From Phallusia mammillata (lineage: Eukaryota; Chordata; Ascidiacea; Phlebobranchia; Ascidiidae): DNA of 64,000 nt. The stretch covers positions 186,001-250,000 of the forward strand of contig QLIY01000106.1 of NCBI GenBank assembly GCA_003260075.1. The letters are read 5' to 3'. Position numbers and translations under genes: made by a program. Each line of letters begins with the position of its first letter. Position 1 is the stretch's first letter. Under the pieces are notes generated by a model that saw nothing but the letters and a program-made list of their open reading frames with translations, ran no database searches and was not told the origin of the DNA. This document shows positions 25,001-55,100 of the stretch, piece by piece.

Positions 25001-28000
25001 AGAATAATCCTATAGCATTGCAATGTCAGTAGAAATACAGCACAAATGATTTAGGTTAATCACCTAGCAACTTTGTCAACATTTTTTTTCCTAACCCAGT
25101 CTAAAATTGTGTATGCTAAAAACAGAATTGACTTTTATCCAAAATTGTCTGTATAAAATGAATATAAATACAACATTGCAAACAAAAAAGAAAAGGCCCA
25201 ACAATATAACAAAAACATTAAAAATAAAGATTAAATAGTGTTTTAGGTACAGTTTTATTTAGAGCTCTGAAAAAAAGTCAGGCATCATTTAAATCTAGGG
25301 TGTTTGAAATTGATTTAATTCCGGTATCATTTTCTATCTCTGGCAAAGTAGGCTTTGATTTCTTATCAATTATTTAACACAAAACTGCAACCAAGCTTAA
25401 CCTGTGCCGTGAAACACAATTTTATGTTTCCCACTTTTTCGTCAGATGTCCAAGACATTAGATCATCTCTCCATTAATTGTAAACATAGGTGCTGTTTTT
25501 GAAATTTCTATAGTTTTGACTTATAACAAAAATATATTTTTACACAAGTAAAACTTATTTCGGCAATTAATGGCAATAGACTGTATTTCAAAATTTTATA
25601 AATTGCATCACATTACTGTCTTATGATTGCACATTGCATGTAAAACGTATGCTGAACATGTTTCATTTTATTTCTCATTTACAAGGTATGGCAAAACTGA
25701 GTGTAAAGAGCCTGATTGGTTCTTCCTTGTCTGCTGGACACACACTGGACAGTGATCATGCCCCACTACAACAATTCTTTGTTGTACTGGAATATATTCT
25801 GCGACAAGGATTAAAAAGTAAGTCTGTTTTCATTGTGGTAATCATTCACAACACATAAATATAATGTGATAATAGAGGTATATATAATAAAAAGGAAAAA
25901 TCAAATTTAAACCTAACACACTTTATTTTGTTTGCAGATCCAAAAAACTTCTTTGTTCAAAACAAGTACTTTTGGCCAGCATTAGAATCTATTGAAAAGT
26001 TTTACCCGGATGCAAAGGAGATTACCAACAGTGTTCGAAGCCTACCTGGAATTCGGTTAGCATGCAAGCAAAATTACCAGATGCTCAAACCAATCTCTGT
26101 TAACATTTGACCATGAAACTATTTTTGCCACATCTGCCATAATGCGCTGTGACCTGGCATCATATTTTAGATTTTTGGCTTTTGGAATGTATTATCAATA
26201 TGCCATCTAAATCATATCTTATAAAAACTGTTAATAGACAAATTGAATTGTTTGTATACTTTGTTTAATTGCATGGGGATCGTCAATCCTAAAGGGAGCT
26301 ATTTGTTAAGAAATTCAGCCAGATATGTGCACAAAAAAGCTTGTGCTATAAGTTCAAGTAATGCAGCAACTTTGTTGTTTAGAACAAATTTGGGTAGAGG
26401 CCGTGCTTGGTTGAGACTGGCTGTCATGCAAAAGAAGTTATCTGATTATTTCAAGGTTTTGATCGAAAACAAGACCATTTTGAGGTTAGTATTAAACTTC
26501 CTAAACATTCCTGAATTGTTTCTTTCCTAAACAAAACAGCTAGTAACACAAAGTCCCCTAAACACTGGTTAGAAAATAGTTTTGGCATAAATTACACACA
26601 CCTTGTTAAACATTGCCATTGTCTGGTCTTGATGCAATAAATAGACCTGCAGGGCTAAAATATAGCAGGTTTCCTAGTTATTTGAAACCAATAAATAAAG
26701 TCTTTAATTGCTGCTTTCTTAGGACTATCTTAATTGCTGTTTGCTTAGGACTGAAATGTATTTCTCTTTTTTGAAATTTTTGAAGGATGAAAACCTATCA
26801 AAAAAATTGTGTAATAATTCAGTTGGGTTGATTTTGTTACCTTTGCACATTGGTTCTGTAAAAGATTTGAAAGAAACTTATCCTCCACATTTTCTGATTA
26901 ATCTGTATCTATTTCGTAAATTTGCTGCAATGAAGAGCAAAAAGTTCAATGTGCTTCAGTTTTTAATCAACTTTTTAGCGAGTGGTATGAAGATGGTGCC
27001 TTGCTGATGAATGATGAGGCTACAGTTCTGGCCGGACACTTGGTGGGGCTAAACTGCATAGATGCAAACCTTTGTATGAAAGGAGATGATCTTGATAACC
27101 AGGTCAGTTCAGCTCAAAGGCATAAACAAAATGGGGAAAGTCAATTCAGCGGAGGATATCATTTTGTGTTGGTAGGTGACGGTAATTGACTACAGCATGT
27201 ATATGATGGATGGCAATAGAAGTTTAGCTGATGATGCCAAAGAAAATGAGGAAAATGCGATGCAAAAGCTAATGGACCAAAAGAACTACCTCGAAGAAAG
27301 AAACAGGTACAAAAGAGAACTACTGTAATACCTTTCTACATACAGTGGACAATTTAAGTTTTGTTTGAGTGACATGAAAGTGCTAAATTGCAGGATGACC
27401 AGTTACCAGTAATTTTCAGCATGTGCTTAATAATAGTTTTGTTGATAATACAAAACCTTATCCCAACCCAACTAGCACTCTCTGCAGCATTTTGTCTGTC
27501 ATTCAGCAGAAAATTTAACATTTCAGGACCCAGCGGTTTAGTGTTGTCTGTTTACAATCCACAAACTAAATAGTTTTAACAAGAATGTTTTTTATTATTT
27601 GTTTGCAGAAATTTAGGGTATGGGCATAGCTTGGTCCATCCCCAAAAGCAAATCAGTGCAGTATAAAACTCATATGAAATGTAACAATTTTTGAGTAATC
27701 TAACTTTGTACAGGCATTTGGAGACAACTTCAAGCGAACTTCGAGAACGGGTGGAGCAATTAGAAACAGAAAATCAAACGCTTCACACTGAATTGGCTGC
27801 CACCAAGATTTTGTTAGAAGACACTCAAAGCGACAAGCAAAGAATGATTAATGAGAAACAGGACATGACAGCATTTCACCAGAAAACCTTAGAGGTTTGT
27901 TTCCTTAAATTTGGACTGAAACATACTTAAAAAAGGGTTTTATTTGTTTAATTACAGTAATTTTATTTTCCAATTAAATGTTGAAGTATTCAAATTGTAA

Positions 28001-31000
28001 TTCATAATGCATGTTTAGGACCGTGAGAAAGACTTGGATACTGAGAGGATGACTTTACGCACATCCAGAGCTGAACTGGATGAAATGTACACACAGATAC
28101 AAAAACAATTGCGACATGAAACACAAATGAGAATGGTAAGTGAATAGATTTTAGGTTACATTGTCATTTTGGGGTTACAAGGAGCACAATGGTAAGATGT
28201 ATCTTTGTCTATATGTCAGTTAAGTAAAAACAAAAATAATAGATATTTCTTTCTAGAATATTTTTGTTTGGATGTGTTACTATCAACCAAACATCTTTAC
28301 ATAAGGTATTGCTGCACGGCATAATATCAAGTTTTTAAAGCTCTTCTGGCAAATGTAATCTTATTCCAACTTTTCGACATACTACATAGGTTGTCTTCAT
28401 CAGGGTAAATAACACTGAATGTACAGTGCACGATAAACAAAGGAAAAGGAATGAACGCAAGCATGTCACAATGCAACGAAATAAAATTACATTTGCCAGA
28501 AGAGCTCTACAAACTTCTTTATGAAAAATATCTTTGGCTGAAATAATCCATTTTTAACCGATCATGAACTTTTACATTATTTTTGCAGGATGTTGAAAGA
28601 GAACTTGAACTTCAGATGTCGCTAAAGAATGAACTTGAAGTTGCTATGAGACTCCTGGAGAAAGACATTTACGACAAACAGGATGGTCTAATTACACTGC
28701 GAGAACAACTTGATAATGTCAAGGCCATTAACATGGACATCTACAAAAAACTGCAGGTTGGACATTTTTTGCATCTTTGTGCTGGCTGCTGCTGTACTTT
28801 ATGTTAAAGCATTACAGTGTTGGTTCGATGCTAAACATCGCATAATAATATGTTGAGCTGTTTTAAATGTGCCAGTTCCCTTAATTTTTACCTTGCAAGA
28901 GAAATAAACCATTGTAGGAGCATGAAGTTTCAGGGTAATACATTAAACAATGTGATCATTTTACTAATTTGTCATATGTGTGGGGTGTCATTTTTGTCAT
29001 ATATCAAGTGATATGTTATTAAGACATTACCTCGATGGCCAATCCCCCAAAAGAATATGTGGTTGTCTGAAATGTATAGTTTTTTATATTTATTTACCAC
29101 ATAAATTAAAATGTTACACAAATAATTGGCAGGCAAAAACAGAACTGGAGGAAAAGAAAAACAGAACTATCGGAAAATTTGAGCAAGACACAAAAGAACT
29201 GGCACAGCAAATCTCTAAACTACAAGAACAGTAAGTTGTTCACTTGAAATCCTAATGCTTTTCGGTAACTTCAAACAGTTTTATCTACACCCATGGACAT
29301 TATCTGTTATATTTGAACGGTATGTATTAAATTGTCGAAGTTTTTAACACAGACTTTAACAATCAAATAATTTTAATGATATTAATATTTTAACTTATTG
29401 ATGCATTTTTTTCTACAAAAAGATTTAAACCCCTAATTAACAGTAAAAATACATGCAATTATGTGGTAAACACTAAAATCATGATTTAAATTAGGTATCA
29501 ATTAGGTATTATGTCTATTATCAATATTCACTTTGGCATGACATTTAATCTGATTCATATTTTATCTTATTTTGTTCCTTTTATTTTCTACTCCCTGATT
29601 TTATTTCATTTTTTTCTGCTGCTTGGTAATCATCTCAGGAACAAATACAAGGAAGCAAAGGTGGAACAGAACAGATTAGATCTTGTATGGATCTAAAACA
29701 ATTGTTGTGTGTCAGATTATTATGTTGCATTGACAGATTGTTTTGGTGGTAGTCCAAGTTGAAGCTAAGACTTTTTAACAAACAGTATTTAATATAGAAA
29801 ATAAGTTTGAACATAAATTCAGTGTTGCTAAAATGAATTTGCTAATTAAAACAGCTTACATTGTTTTCAGAAAAACATTTGTTATGTTTGTTTATGTTCC
29901 AAATATTTTGCCCTCACAGTTTGTGAGTGTATATTTGTGTTTTAATTTGCCTGCCCGAATACTACAAGCAGATAACCATTTCCTTTTTTAGCATAAATAT
30001 AAATGCTTTGTATAATTTAACTATTATTTCCCTCAGTTCAAACCTTTTGCATGTAACTTTTGAATTTTTTGATACTGCCGACTTTGCATGGTGAAGTTTA
30101 AATATTGAAGTGAGTTTAAATGATTGCAAACTTTCCATTTCTGCCCACAAGCATGGTGATGTTAATATTATTCCACTTTCCTTTCTGGCTTGTTCTCATT
30201 ATATACTTGTGCTTGTTTTTGTTTGCTTCGCTATCCTATTAAACTTTTGCCTATAATGTTTATTGTATATAATTGCATTGTTCTGTTTGACAAGATAAGT
30301 TCTAAAAAACATTATATATTACAGGAAATCATACTAAGCCAGAACAATTAAAGGTGTTGTACCGAATTGGTGATACCAAGCATTCTTAAATCTGGAAAGA
30401 GTCTTCTTGCGGGTTTGAATCCCATTAAAGGCTAGATTTTCCTGCATGTGCCTTGCCATTTGGGAATGCTTGGTGACCAGCTGATTCAGTACCACACCTT
30501 CAATGGGCAAGGTGTACTGTGATTTATATATGAGTGTGCTGTCTTTGCATGGACGGTACAAGGCTGATCTCAGTTATCAATTTATGTTCATCTTAAATGA
30601 TATTGCAGGGAAGTTTTAGATATTACAGATAACCAACAACATGCAAAACACCTAGAGACAAAGAAACAGAAAACAAGTTTTTTGTGCAGCAAGTGCTTCT
30701 TCATTTGCTGCAGGATTGTTTTTAGTTAACTTTCATCAGTATAATTTTGGTTTCTTTACAACTACCTCATTTCCTTTTCGCTCTGATTATTTTTTTTTAC
30801 TTTACCCATATTTTGGTTTTGGTTTTTCCCATTTTTGTTTGTTAGTTTTGCTGTCTGATATTTTATTTGTTTTGTTTCCTTATCTTCATTACCTCACTTC
30901 CCAGGTTAAATGAATCAAACAGACAGACAACTGTTGCAAGAGAGCAGGCTGATCGATACATTCACCAGTTGGATGATAATGAAAAGAAAAGGTAACGGAA

Positions 31001-32219
31001 CCATAGCAAATCTGCCAATACTTGCAATTGCAAAGTGTTTGGTAACTTTGAACTTCTTGTAACCAGATTTTCTAACTTTTGATTTAAATAAGTAACTGGA
31101 GATTTAAGCAAAAAAATACACATTGACCATTAATGCACATTTGACCATTAATGACCTGCCTGCAGAAGGAATAAATGACCTGCCTTATACACATTGACCA
31201 TTAATGACCTGCCTGCAGAAGGGCCTGATGCTTTTGAGTTTAAACACTCTCAGCCTTTTAGCCAGAACTTTATATTTTTACAGAGGTGTGCTGCTCACTA
31301 ACCTCCAGGTTGAACATGAGTGGAGACAAGCTCTTGAATCCCAGAATGAAAAGATGCAGCAAGAGATAACTTTGCTCCAGGAGAAGGTTTCACTCATGGA
31401 GTCACTGAGGGAAGAACTCCAACAGCAAAAACTGGAGTACGAGGACCTCCAGGAGTCATGCCGGGAGCAAGAAATGACAATTACTGATCTTGCCAGCCAA
31501 CTTGGAAAGTAAGACTCAATTATTATTGAGTACCAATTGAGGAACTTCTGTTAGTGTGTGTTAAATCATTCCATTACTTTCCATTACATTTTAGAGTAGT
31601 GTTTAAACTGTGAAGCTATGGGGGGGGGGCATTATTATTGAGTACCAATTGCGGAACTTCTGTTAGTGTGTGTTAAATCATTACATTACTTTCCATTACA
31701 TTTTAGAGTAGTGTTTAAACTGTGAAGCTATGTTTCAGTCTTATTTACATGTCATTGTAGGTCCAAGCAAGACCTAGGGGACTTGCAAGAGGTTCACAAA
31801 TCAGTGACCGGCAGTGTCTGGGAAAGTGACAAGCAAGTTACCACTTGTGCACAATGTGAAAAACCATTTAACCTGTCCAGAAGAAAGGTAAGTACAGTAA
31901 ACCTAACATAAGCTGGATTTTGGTTAGGCTTTAATTAATCAACATCAGTTAATATGGATATACGCCTTTTCTGGACAAATTTTAGGTCCAATTGGGTCTG
32001 GATTAACCAAGGTTTATTGTACGTAAGAAAGTATTTTTTAAGTTGAATTCTTTATTCATAATGTTGTTTGTTTTTCAGCACCATTGTCGAAACTGTGGAC
32101 AAATCTACTGCAACTCCTGCAGTGACAACACCATGCCACTTGCCTCATCTGCCAAACCTGTACGAGTTTGTGACACCTGCCACACAACTCTACTGCAGAG
32201 GTTTTCAGCTGGGACATAA
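22004..32219 (+). CDS. RUFY-family RUN and FYVE domain protein
   Basis: Exons in consistent phase: 22004-22301, 23414-24556, 24863-24949, 25686-25817, 25938-26055, 26383-26484, 26979-27102, 27176-27306, 27714-27894, 28019-28135, 28589-28756, 29133-29230, 30905-30991, 31284-31508, 31761-31887 and 32079-32219. This gives 1092 residues. Residues 1-480 are a serine-rich, probably disordered extension. About 510-700 is a RUN domain ([55 protein letters not shown]). About 712-1003 is coiled coil. 1020-1090 is a FYVE finger with WxxD (WESD), RRKHHCR, RVC and four CxxC pairs, so zinc and PI3P binding should be intact. Family members bind Rab/Arf-type GTPases and act on endosome and lysosome positioning. 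At 1092 residues it exceeds the usual 600-710 because of the extension. The paralogue (RUFY1, 2 or 3-long) is not decided. The ATG has a good context (aaaaccATGG). The exon 2 acceptor at 23414 and the weak donor at 24557 are chosen by phase. See also the unused 46-nt exon at 29639. Confidence 0.92.
28328..28516. mobile_element. Foldback inverted-repeat element in a RUFY intron
   Basis: Arms of about 35 bases (28328-28365 and about 28479-28516) share ctcttctggcaaatgtaat in inverted order. The loop carries a gatgaagacaacc-like phrase on the minus strand. The arms resemble the hairpin at 15138-15201. No target duplication was established. Confidence 0.55.
29639..29684 (+). other. Possible alternative 46-nt coiled-coil exon of RUFY
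   Basis: A good acceptor (catctcag), 46 bases translating after the split codon to [16 protein letters not shown], and a GTATGG donor look exonic and coiled-coil-like. It enters in phase 2 but leaves in phase 0, whereas the next exon (30905) needs phase 2, so including it breaks the frame unless another exon is used. It may be mutually exclusive with 30905, need an unrecognised partner, or be a false exon. Confidence 0.4.
30350..30500. mobile_element. Foldback element, 37-bp imperfect arms
   Basis: Arms 30350-30386 and 30464-30500 (aaggtgttgtaccgaattgg and its imperfect inverse) enclose a 77-base centre within a RUFY intron. It is probably a small inverted-repeat transposon; its class is not assigned. 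Confidence 0.5.
31117..31223. repeat. Short local repeat of a 19-base motif plus tail
   Basis: tacacattgaccattaatg occurs at about 31118 and 31188, each associated with gacctgcctgcagaagg. It is a small intronic duplication without a G spacer, just before RUFY exon 31284-31508. Confidence 0.6.
31511..31738. repeat. Allelic copies joined by 10 G (spacer 31620-31629)
   Basis: About 109 bases are repeated with two or three changes in the intron preceding the exon that starts the FYVE finger. Coding sequence is not affected. Confidence 0.8.
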
Positions 32220-34706
32220 AAACCTCAATGTTTGGAAAAACAAAGCCTTCACTAAATCTGCTCTCATGCAATCATCCAATTTTTTAAACAAATCATCTGT
32301 GTGTCAATTTTGTTTTTGATTACATCTTACCATGAATAGATTACACTGTTGGTCAACCAGTTGGCCATCTGCTATGCTTTGGATAGGGGTGTTTTAGGTC
32401 ATTTGAGAGGCCTTTAAAGATATGTTTGATGAGCAACCATAAATTCGAGAGACACATGTTATCATTCTAGCAACTATTTATGCTATGCCATTGCTAAAGT
32501 TTGTGCAAAATATAACTTTGAAGATTATGGCTACTGGTACATTTGCTCATCCTTATGCCACCCAACTCTTGGCCTGCATATTGTGTTGATGCATCAAATG
32601 CTCTTTGGTTCATGGTCTAACATTGCCTGTTTTAGGGTAGTATAAACAAACATGTGACTTAATTTTGCTCAAAGATTTTAAAAAACCTAGAAGTTAAGAA
32701 ACTTTTTGCTTTTACTCGAACACAAATCTAGTATGTGGATTCAACACTGGCTGTTAATACAAGTTGCAATTGTTTTGTAAGGTTATATACAAAGGTGGAT
32801 TTATTAAACAAGCAAGTGTTAAGCTAAAATTCGTCATATCTTTCTATACCACATTTACAACTGATGTAAAAATGGGTATTTTATGAACCATCTTAGTGTT
32901 AACACAATTTTTTTGAAATTACAATGTATCTTTTCTCATTCTTAATACATTTTTGTCATAAACAAAGAAGATCTGTTGAGTCATTTTTTAACTTTGATTC
33001 TTATCAATATGTTGAACTTCCAGTTGCTATTACTTCCTTGAACATACTCTCTCGGCATGCCAATTTACTGCTGTATTTGTACCCTTTAAAACTTTTGAAC
33101 TGAAGTGTTGATCTACAATCATCTTTAATTTGACCCATTGCAGTCACAAACTTGGTAAAATTATTTCTTAAAAAGTAATTAATAATCTAAATTTGAAACT
33201 GGTATTCACTACTTTATTTAAGTGCAATATAACATCACTTTTTTTACAGATTTCAAAATAAAAGATATTTATGTTTAAGTTTTCATATTGTCTGATTAGA
33301 TCAAAATCACTAAAAATATTAGTTTTTGCAGCATTTTGTGTCAAATTCCTTCCCATATACTACTTTCAAACTTTAAAATTACTATGCATACAAGCCTGAA
33401 AAAAGCTCATCTAGTGTATAAAACATATTGATGTGTCACTTGCATTAAAAAAAGTCAATCCAAATCAAACACTTGTAAAAACAAATCACACACTTAGGTT
33501 TAGAAAGCTGAACATGGCATACATTGTTTATCATGTAATTTTCAGCAGTGGGTAAATCAGGAAAATAAGTTTATTAATTGTTTATCTCAGTTGTAGAGAG
33601 TTGTAAATACAGTCTGTGCTGCTGTTTCACCAAGGCTTGATGAATTGGTTGCAAGATGCATGCAAGATAAAATAGGAAGTAAAGTGTAGTCATTAAAAAA
33701 ATCTCTAAAACAATAGTTCCCAACCATGGTATATATACATACGTCGAGGTAAATTTAACAGTTTATCTTGTGAACTAGTTATAGTTTAACGAGTCAAAGT
33801 TGGTTGAAAACCTCCGTACTGGCAAACACATTGCTCACAATTTCTACCGAATAGCAAAACATCCAAGAAATAAAACTTGCCGCATTTATGTAAACAGTTG
33901 CGTACTGCTGTGCTGTTATTGATTTTAGCTGATCCTTGTTTTCACTTATCAAAGTTATTTATAATTGAATTCCTTGTGTTTGTGGGGATTTGTAAACTAT
34001 TTTGGTCGCTTTTTTAATTTTTTTTTAAAACACCGTGATATAAAAATCCTCGTTATACCGGTTTTTGTCACGCTACAACGAATATATACAGCAGCGTCTC
34101 TACTAGCCCCGTGGCAAGAGGCGTGAAGTGGGCAGGGCGATAGGAGCTGAACTGTGTTCGCAAAAAATCTTGGTTTACTTCGTTTCGGCGAACATTTTTT
34201 CTTCGCTACTCGAGAACACAAACGTGGAATCGAAAACGTTTCGCTTGTGACGTGCAGGTGTACAGGATATTATATATTTGCCGCATCCGTGGTGCAGCTT
34301 AAATGCTGGATTTTTGACTGTAGGTGCATCGACTTACCAAGTATATAGGGCAATGTAGTTTGCTTGTAAATTAAACTAAATTGTTCGCAAAGGCAGCCAT
34401 TTGAACTAGCTAAAGTTGTTGCAAAAACACGCATTGGTCAAGCTACATTGTATGTTTGCTCTCAGGCAAGCAAACATATTGGTATTGATTTACAATGGAA
34501 AGTCATAATAGCGTCAGTAGTAGTATATTTTCTGCTAGATAGTTGCTCATATATAGTTTCTGTTGTCATCAAATGAAAGCATGGCATTTTCTGTTGGGCA
34601 TATGTTTAAAACTGTTGTTTTGGGTATTTAGGTATTTTACAACTGTGATTTTGGTAAATTATTATCACATTTTATTTGATCTTAACATCAGAAACATTTC
34701 TTCACT
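32220..34706. other. Intergenic region between RUFY and GFPT
   Basis: AT-rich; it presumably holds the RUFY 3' untranslated region (AATAAA at 33257-33262 and 33869-33874 are candidates) and the GFPT promoter. The patch 34050-34260 is richer in CpG and could be a promoter or 5' exon. An acceptor-like AG lies just before the GFPT start (aacatcag, about 15 bases upstream of the ATG). In a tunicate this could be a spliced-leader trans-splice site; that is speculation. Confidence 0.4.
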
Positions 34707-52146
<17,440 letters not shown>

Positions 52147-55100
52147 ACATTCCTGCTTTCCCAGTCCTTTTCAATTCCCATCAAAAGTAGCAATGGAAAG
52201 TCTATTTTTTTACGAAACCCACTTCTTAAACACAAACTTCTAGGATTTTATTTTTTGATCCACTGTCAAAACAACGAATACTTGAACTAGACAGAACAGC
52301 CATGACATACTTAAAATGAATTAGCTTTTAAAACTGTTCTTGAATCCTACGTTTGAATATGCGCTGGATGGCGCCAAACGGTTAAAGTTTTAATTACCAG
52401 TGGGATGTAGATAAAATTTCGGTGCTGTTTGGCACCCCTGTTCTGGTCAGAAAGCATAAGTTCATAAATGCTCATGTCTTATTACAATCTCGAGCATTAT
52501 GTGTGTCGGACAGGTGCAATACAGCATTAACGTCATACACTTACCAAAGTGGTATTTTTCTATTGTTTCAACAAACTTTGTGAATATAAGCTAGAGTTAT
52601 TTTGTATTATATGGGTAGCTTTTCGTTGCTTTATTTTTCATGTTGGTTTGTTTCTTGCTCTATAACAGCGCTTCAAAACAGCGCAGTGCTTGTGTAGAAG
52701 TAGAATAGTAAATTTTCTGTACGTTTTCAACTTGAAGTTACTGCTGCACTATCAGCATAGTAAAAAAACAGTTGAAATGAATAGCCTACCTCGATATAAA
52801 GAAAAACGTGTATCGCTGTTTATACACTTCGATATGGCAACTTATGCGATTATCGCTATGTTGGCTAAAAGTAGGGTTGTTTCTGTGTTAATTTAGACAG
52901 ACCATTTTCTGAACGTTATATTGCATCAAATTGACAAAAATATAGAATTTAATTTCTTACTAGGAAAGAGGTTTTTTGCCTGAACAATTGTTTTCGGTTA
53001 TACCTATCCACGCTTTTTGTATGTTTTGGTTTAAACTTAAGCGAAGGACCGAAAAAATGTTTCTTAAGCGTATCAAAGTTTCTCAAAATTAGATTTAACG
53101 TCGTTGAAATGTTTCATTTACGTGGGGCAAATGTTTTAAAAAAAGTAGCAATTCTAACCCTTGACAGGACTACCGGAAAATACAACAAATACATCGGTCT
53201 ATATCTATCAAATAAGAATGAAGATTATTTAGGTTTTATTGCAGTTTAACTTTTGTTATGTCAAAAACAATACCTGCTATTTTTTGCAGTCCTAAGACGT
53301 TTGTTACGTCAACTAGGCCTAAAAACATTTTTGGTTGCTATTCTGTAAATTTTGTCACCAAATTTCATACTCACAGCACGTAACTCATTTTACATCCAAT
53401 CCGCCATTTCCTTCGCTTGTTGTTTGTCAAAACAAATATTCATGTCCTTTGCTTATCTGCACTATCTTTGTGTTGTCACTTATTTTGTTGTATTATAGTC
53501 TTCGTGTAGTTTGTCGGGTCCAGCTTATATCTTTGTTCTCGGCGTAAGTTTTGCATGCAGTAGTATACATAAGCGAGATTTATAATAAAATTTGTATCGT
53601 TTTTGTGCAACCTTATTTTTTCGTCTGTTTCAAAGCTCTTAAAAAGTTCTTAAGACATTTGTTGTGGAACCCGTGGAACAGAAAAGCGGCGTTTGGAAAG
53701 TGGTTTGTTTAATTTATCTTAAGAATAGAAAAGCGTGGTATTTGCATTAAAGCAGATGTAGATTATAATAGATCGTGTAACTTATAACTCACAAAATAAG
53801 TTGTATGGTAAAAAATAAGGTCTGTTTGTCTTCTAACGTTAGCTAAAAAAAACTTATGACCGTACATTCACGACTAAACGTTTTTGGCAAGTATTATATC
53901 AGCCTCATTTTAGCAACAATACATTTGCCAGAAGATCATTATTTAGTCTATAAGCTAAGTATTACATTTTTGCGGCTGCAAGGCGTGAAGCGATCTTATA
54001 CAAGCACAGCTGTGGGGGGGGGGTTAGCACTTAAGTAGGTTCCCCACCCCTGATTTAGTCTATAAGCTAAGTATTAGATTTTTGCGGCTGCAAGGCGTGA
54101 AGCGATCTTATACAAGCACAGCTGTTATGTGCTGTGTCAAAACATACTAAAATTGGAAATGATTCCAAAATTTGCTACCAAAAAAGCATCAGTACATCAA
54201 AATATTCAAATTTAATCATTTAGTTTGTGAAGGGTATTTCCGGTTTGCATGATTTCGTGACACACCCGAATTTGCTGCAAATTCTCAAAATTTCGCTCGG
54301 CATGATATGTTTTAAAGGTTTGGCCACCTTTTGTTTCGTTGCCCGTTAGCAGTTTTCTCTTTTTCCCCATCAATACAAATAAACAATCATATCATAACTA
54401 AATTCTGGTGATTATAGATCTAAATGTTTCCAAAGCTATAAATGTTAGGAGATGAAATACTGAAGCTAACAGATGATATAAAGAAGTGGAATTTGAAAAC
54501 TGTGCCTTTAGATGCCAAAAGTTAGTCAACTGCCAGCAACTTGAACAGCACCCTTTGGGCAGGAGGCTTATTTTGCGCGGGCCGTCTTCCTGCTGCATTG
54601 TTTAGTCGTGCCAGCTTTTGTCATGATAAATTATTTCCTCCCCTGCCTGTGTGACCAACTAGTTAGTGCCTGCTTGCTTGTATTGTTGTTCCAAAGTTAG
54701 GCTAGACTGGGTGTTGTATATAAGCGATGTCAAAACAGTCAGTAGCAGTGAAGATTAGAGTAACTACTGATACTGCCTACAGTGTATCGAAAGGCAGTTG
54801 TTATAAACATGTCGTTTTAAGTTACAAAAAGTGCTGGCACAGCTGATAAGATGTCAATGCCAAGGTGATGCTGTAGGTGTAATCTAAAATACAAGAGTGT
54901 TTAATCTACGGCTTTTACCGTTTTGCTGAACCTTGCAGATTACTTCTTACAAGTTTGATTTGTAACTATTAGCTAACACTTGCAAGTTTGGCCTACAGTT
55001 TAAGCTAGTTTTTAGACTTGTGGGCTTTATAACATTTGCCATTCAAACTGGTAACCAATTTCTATCATTGCCAAAAACTTACGACTTTTGTTGGAACGCT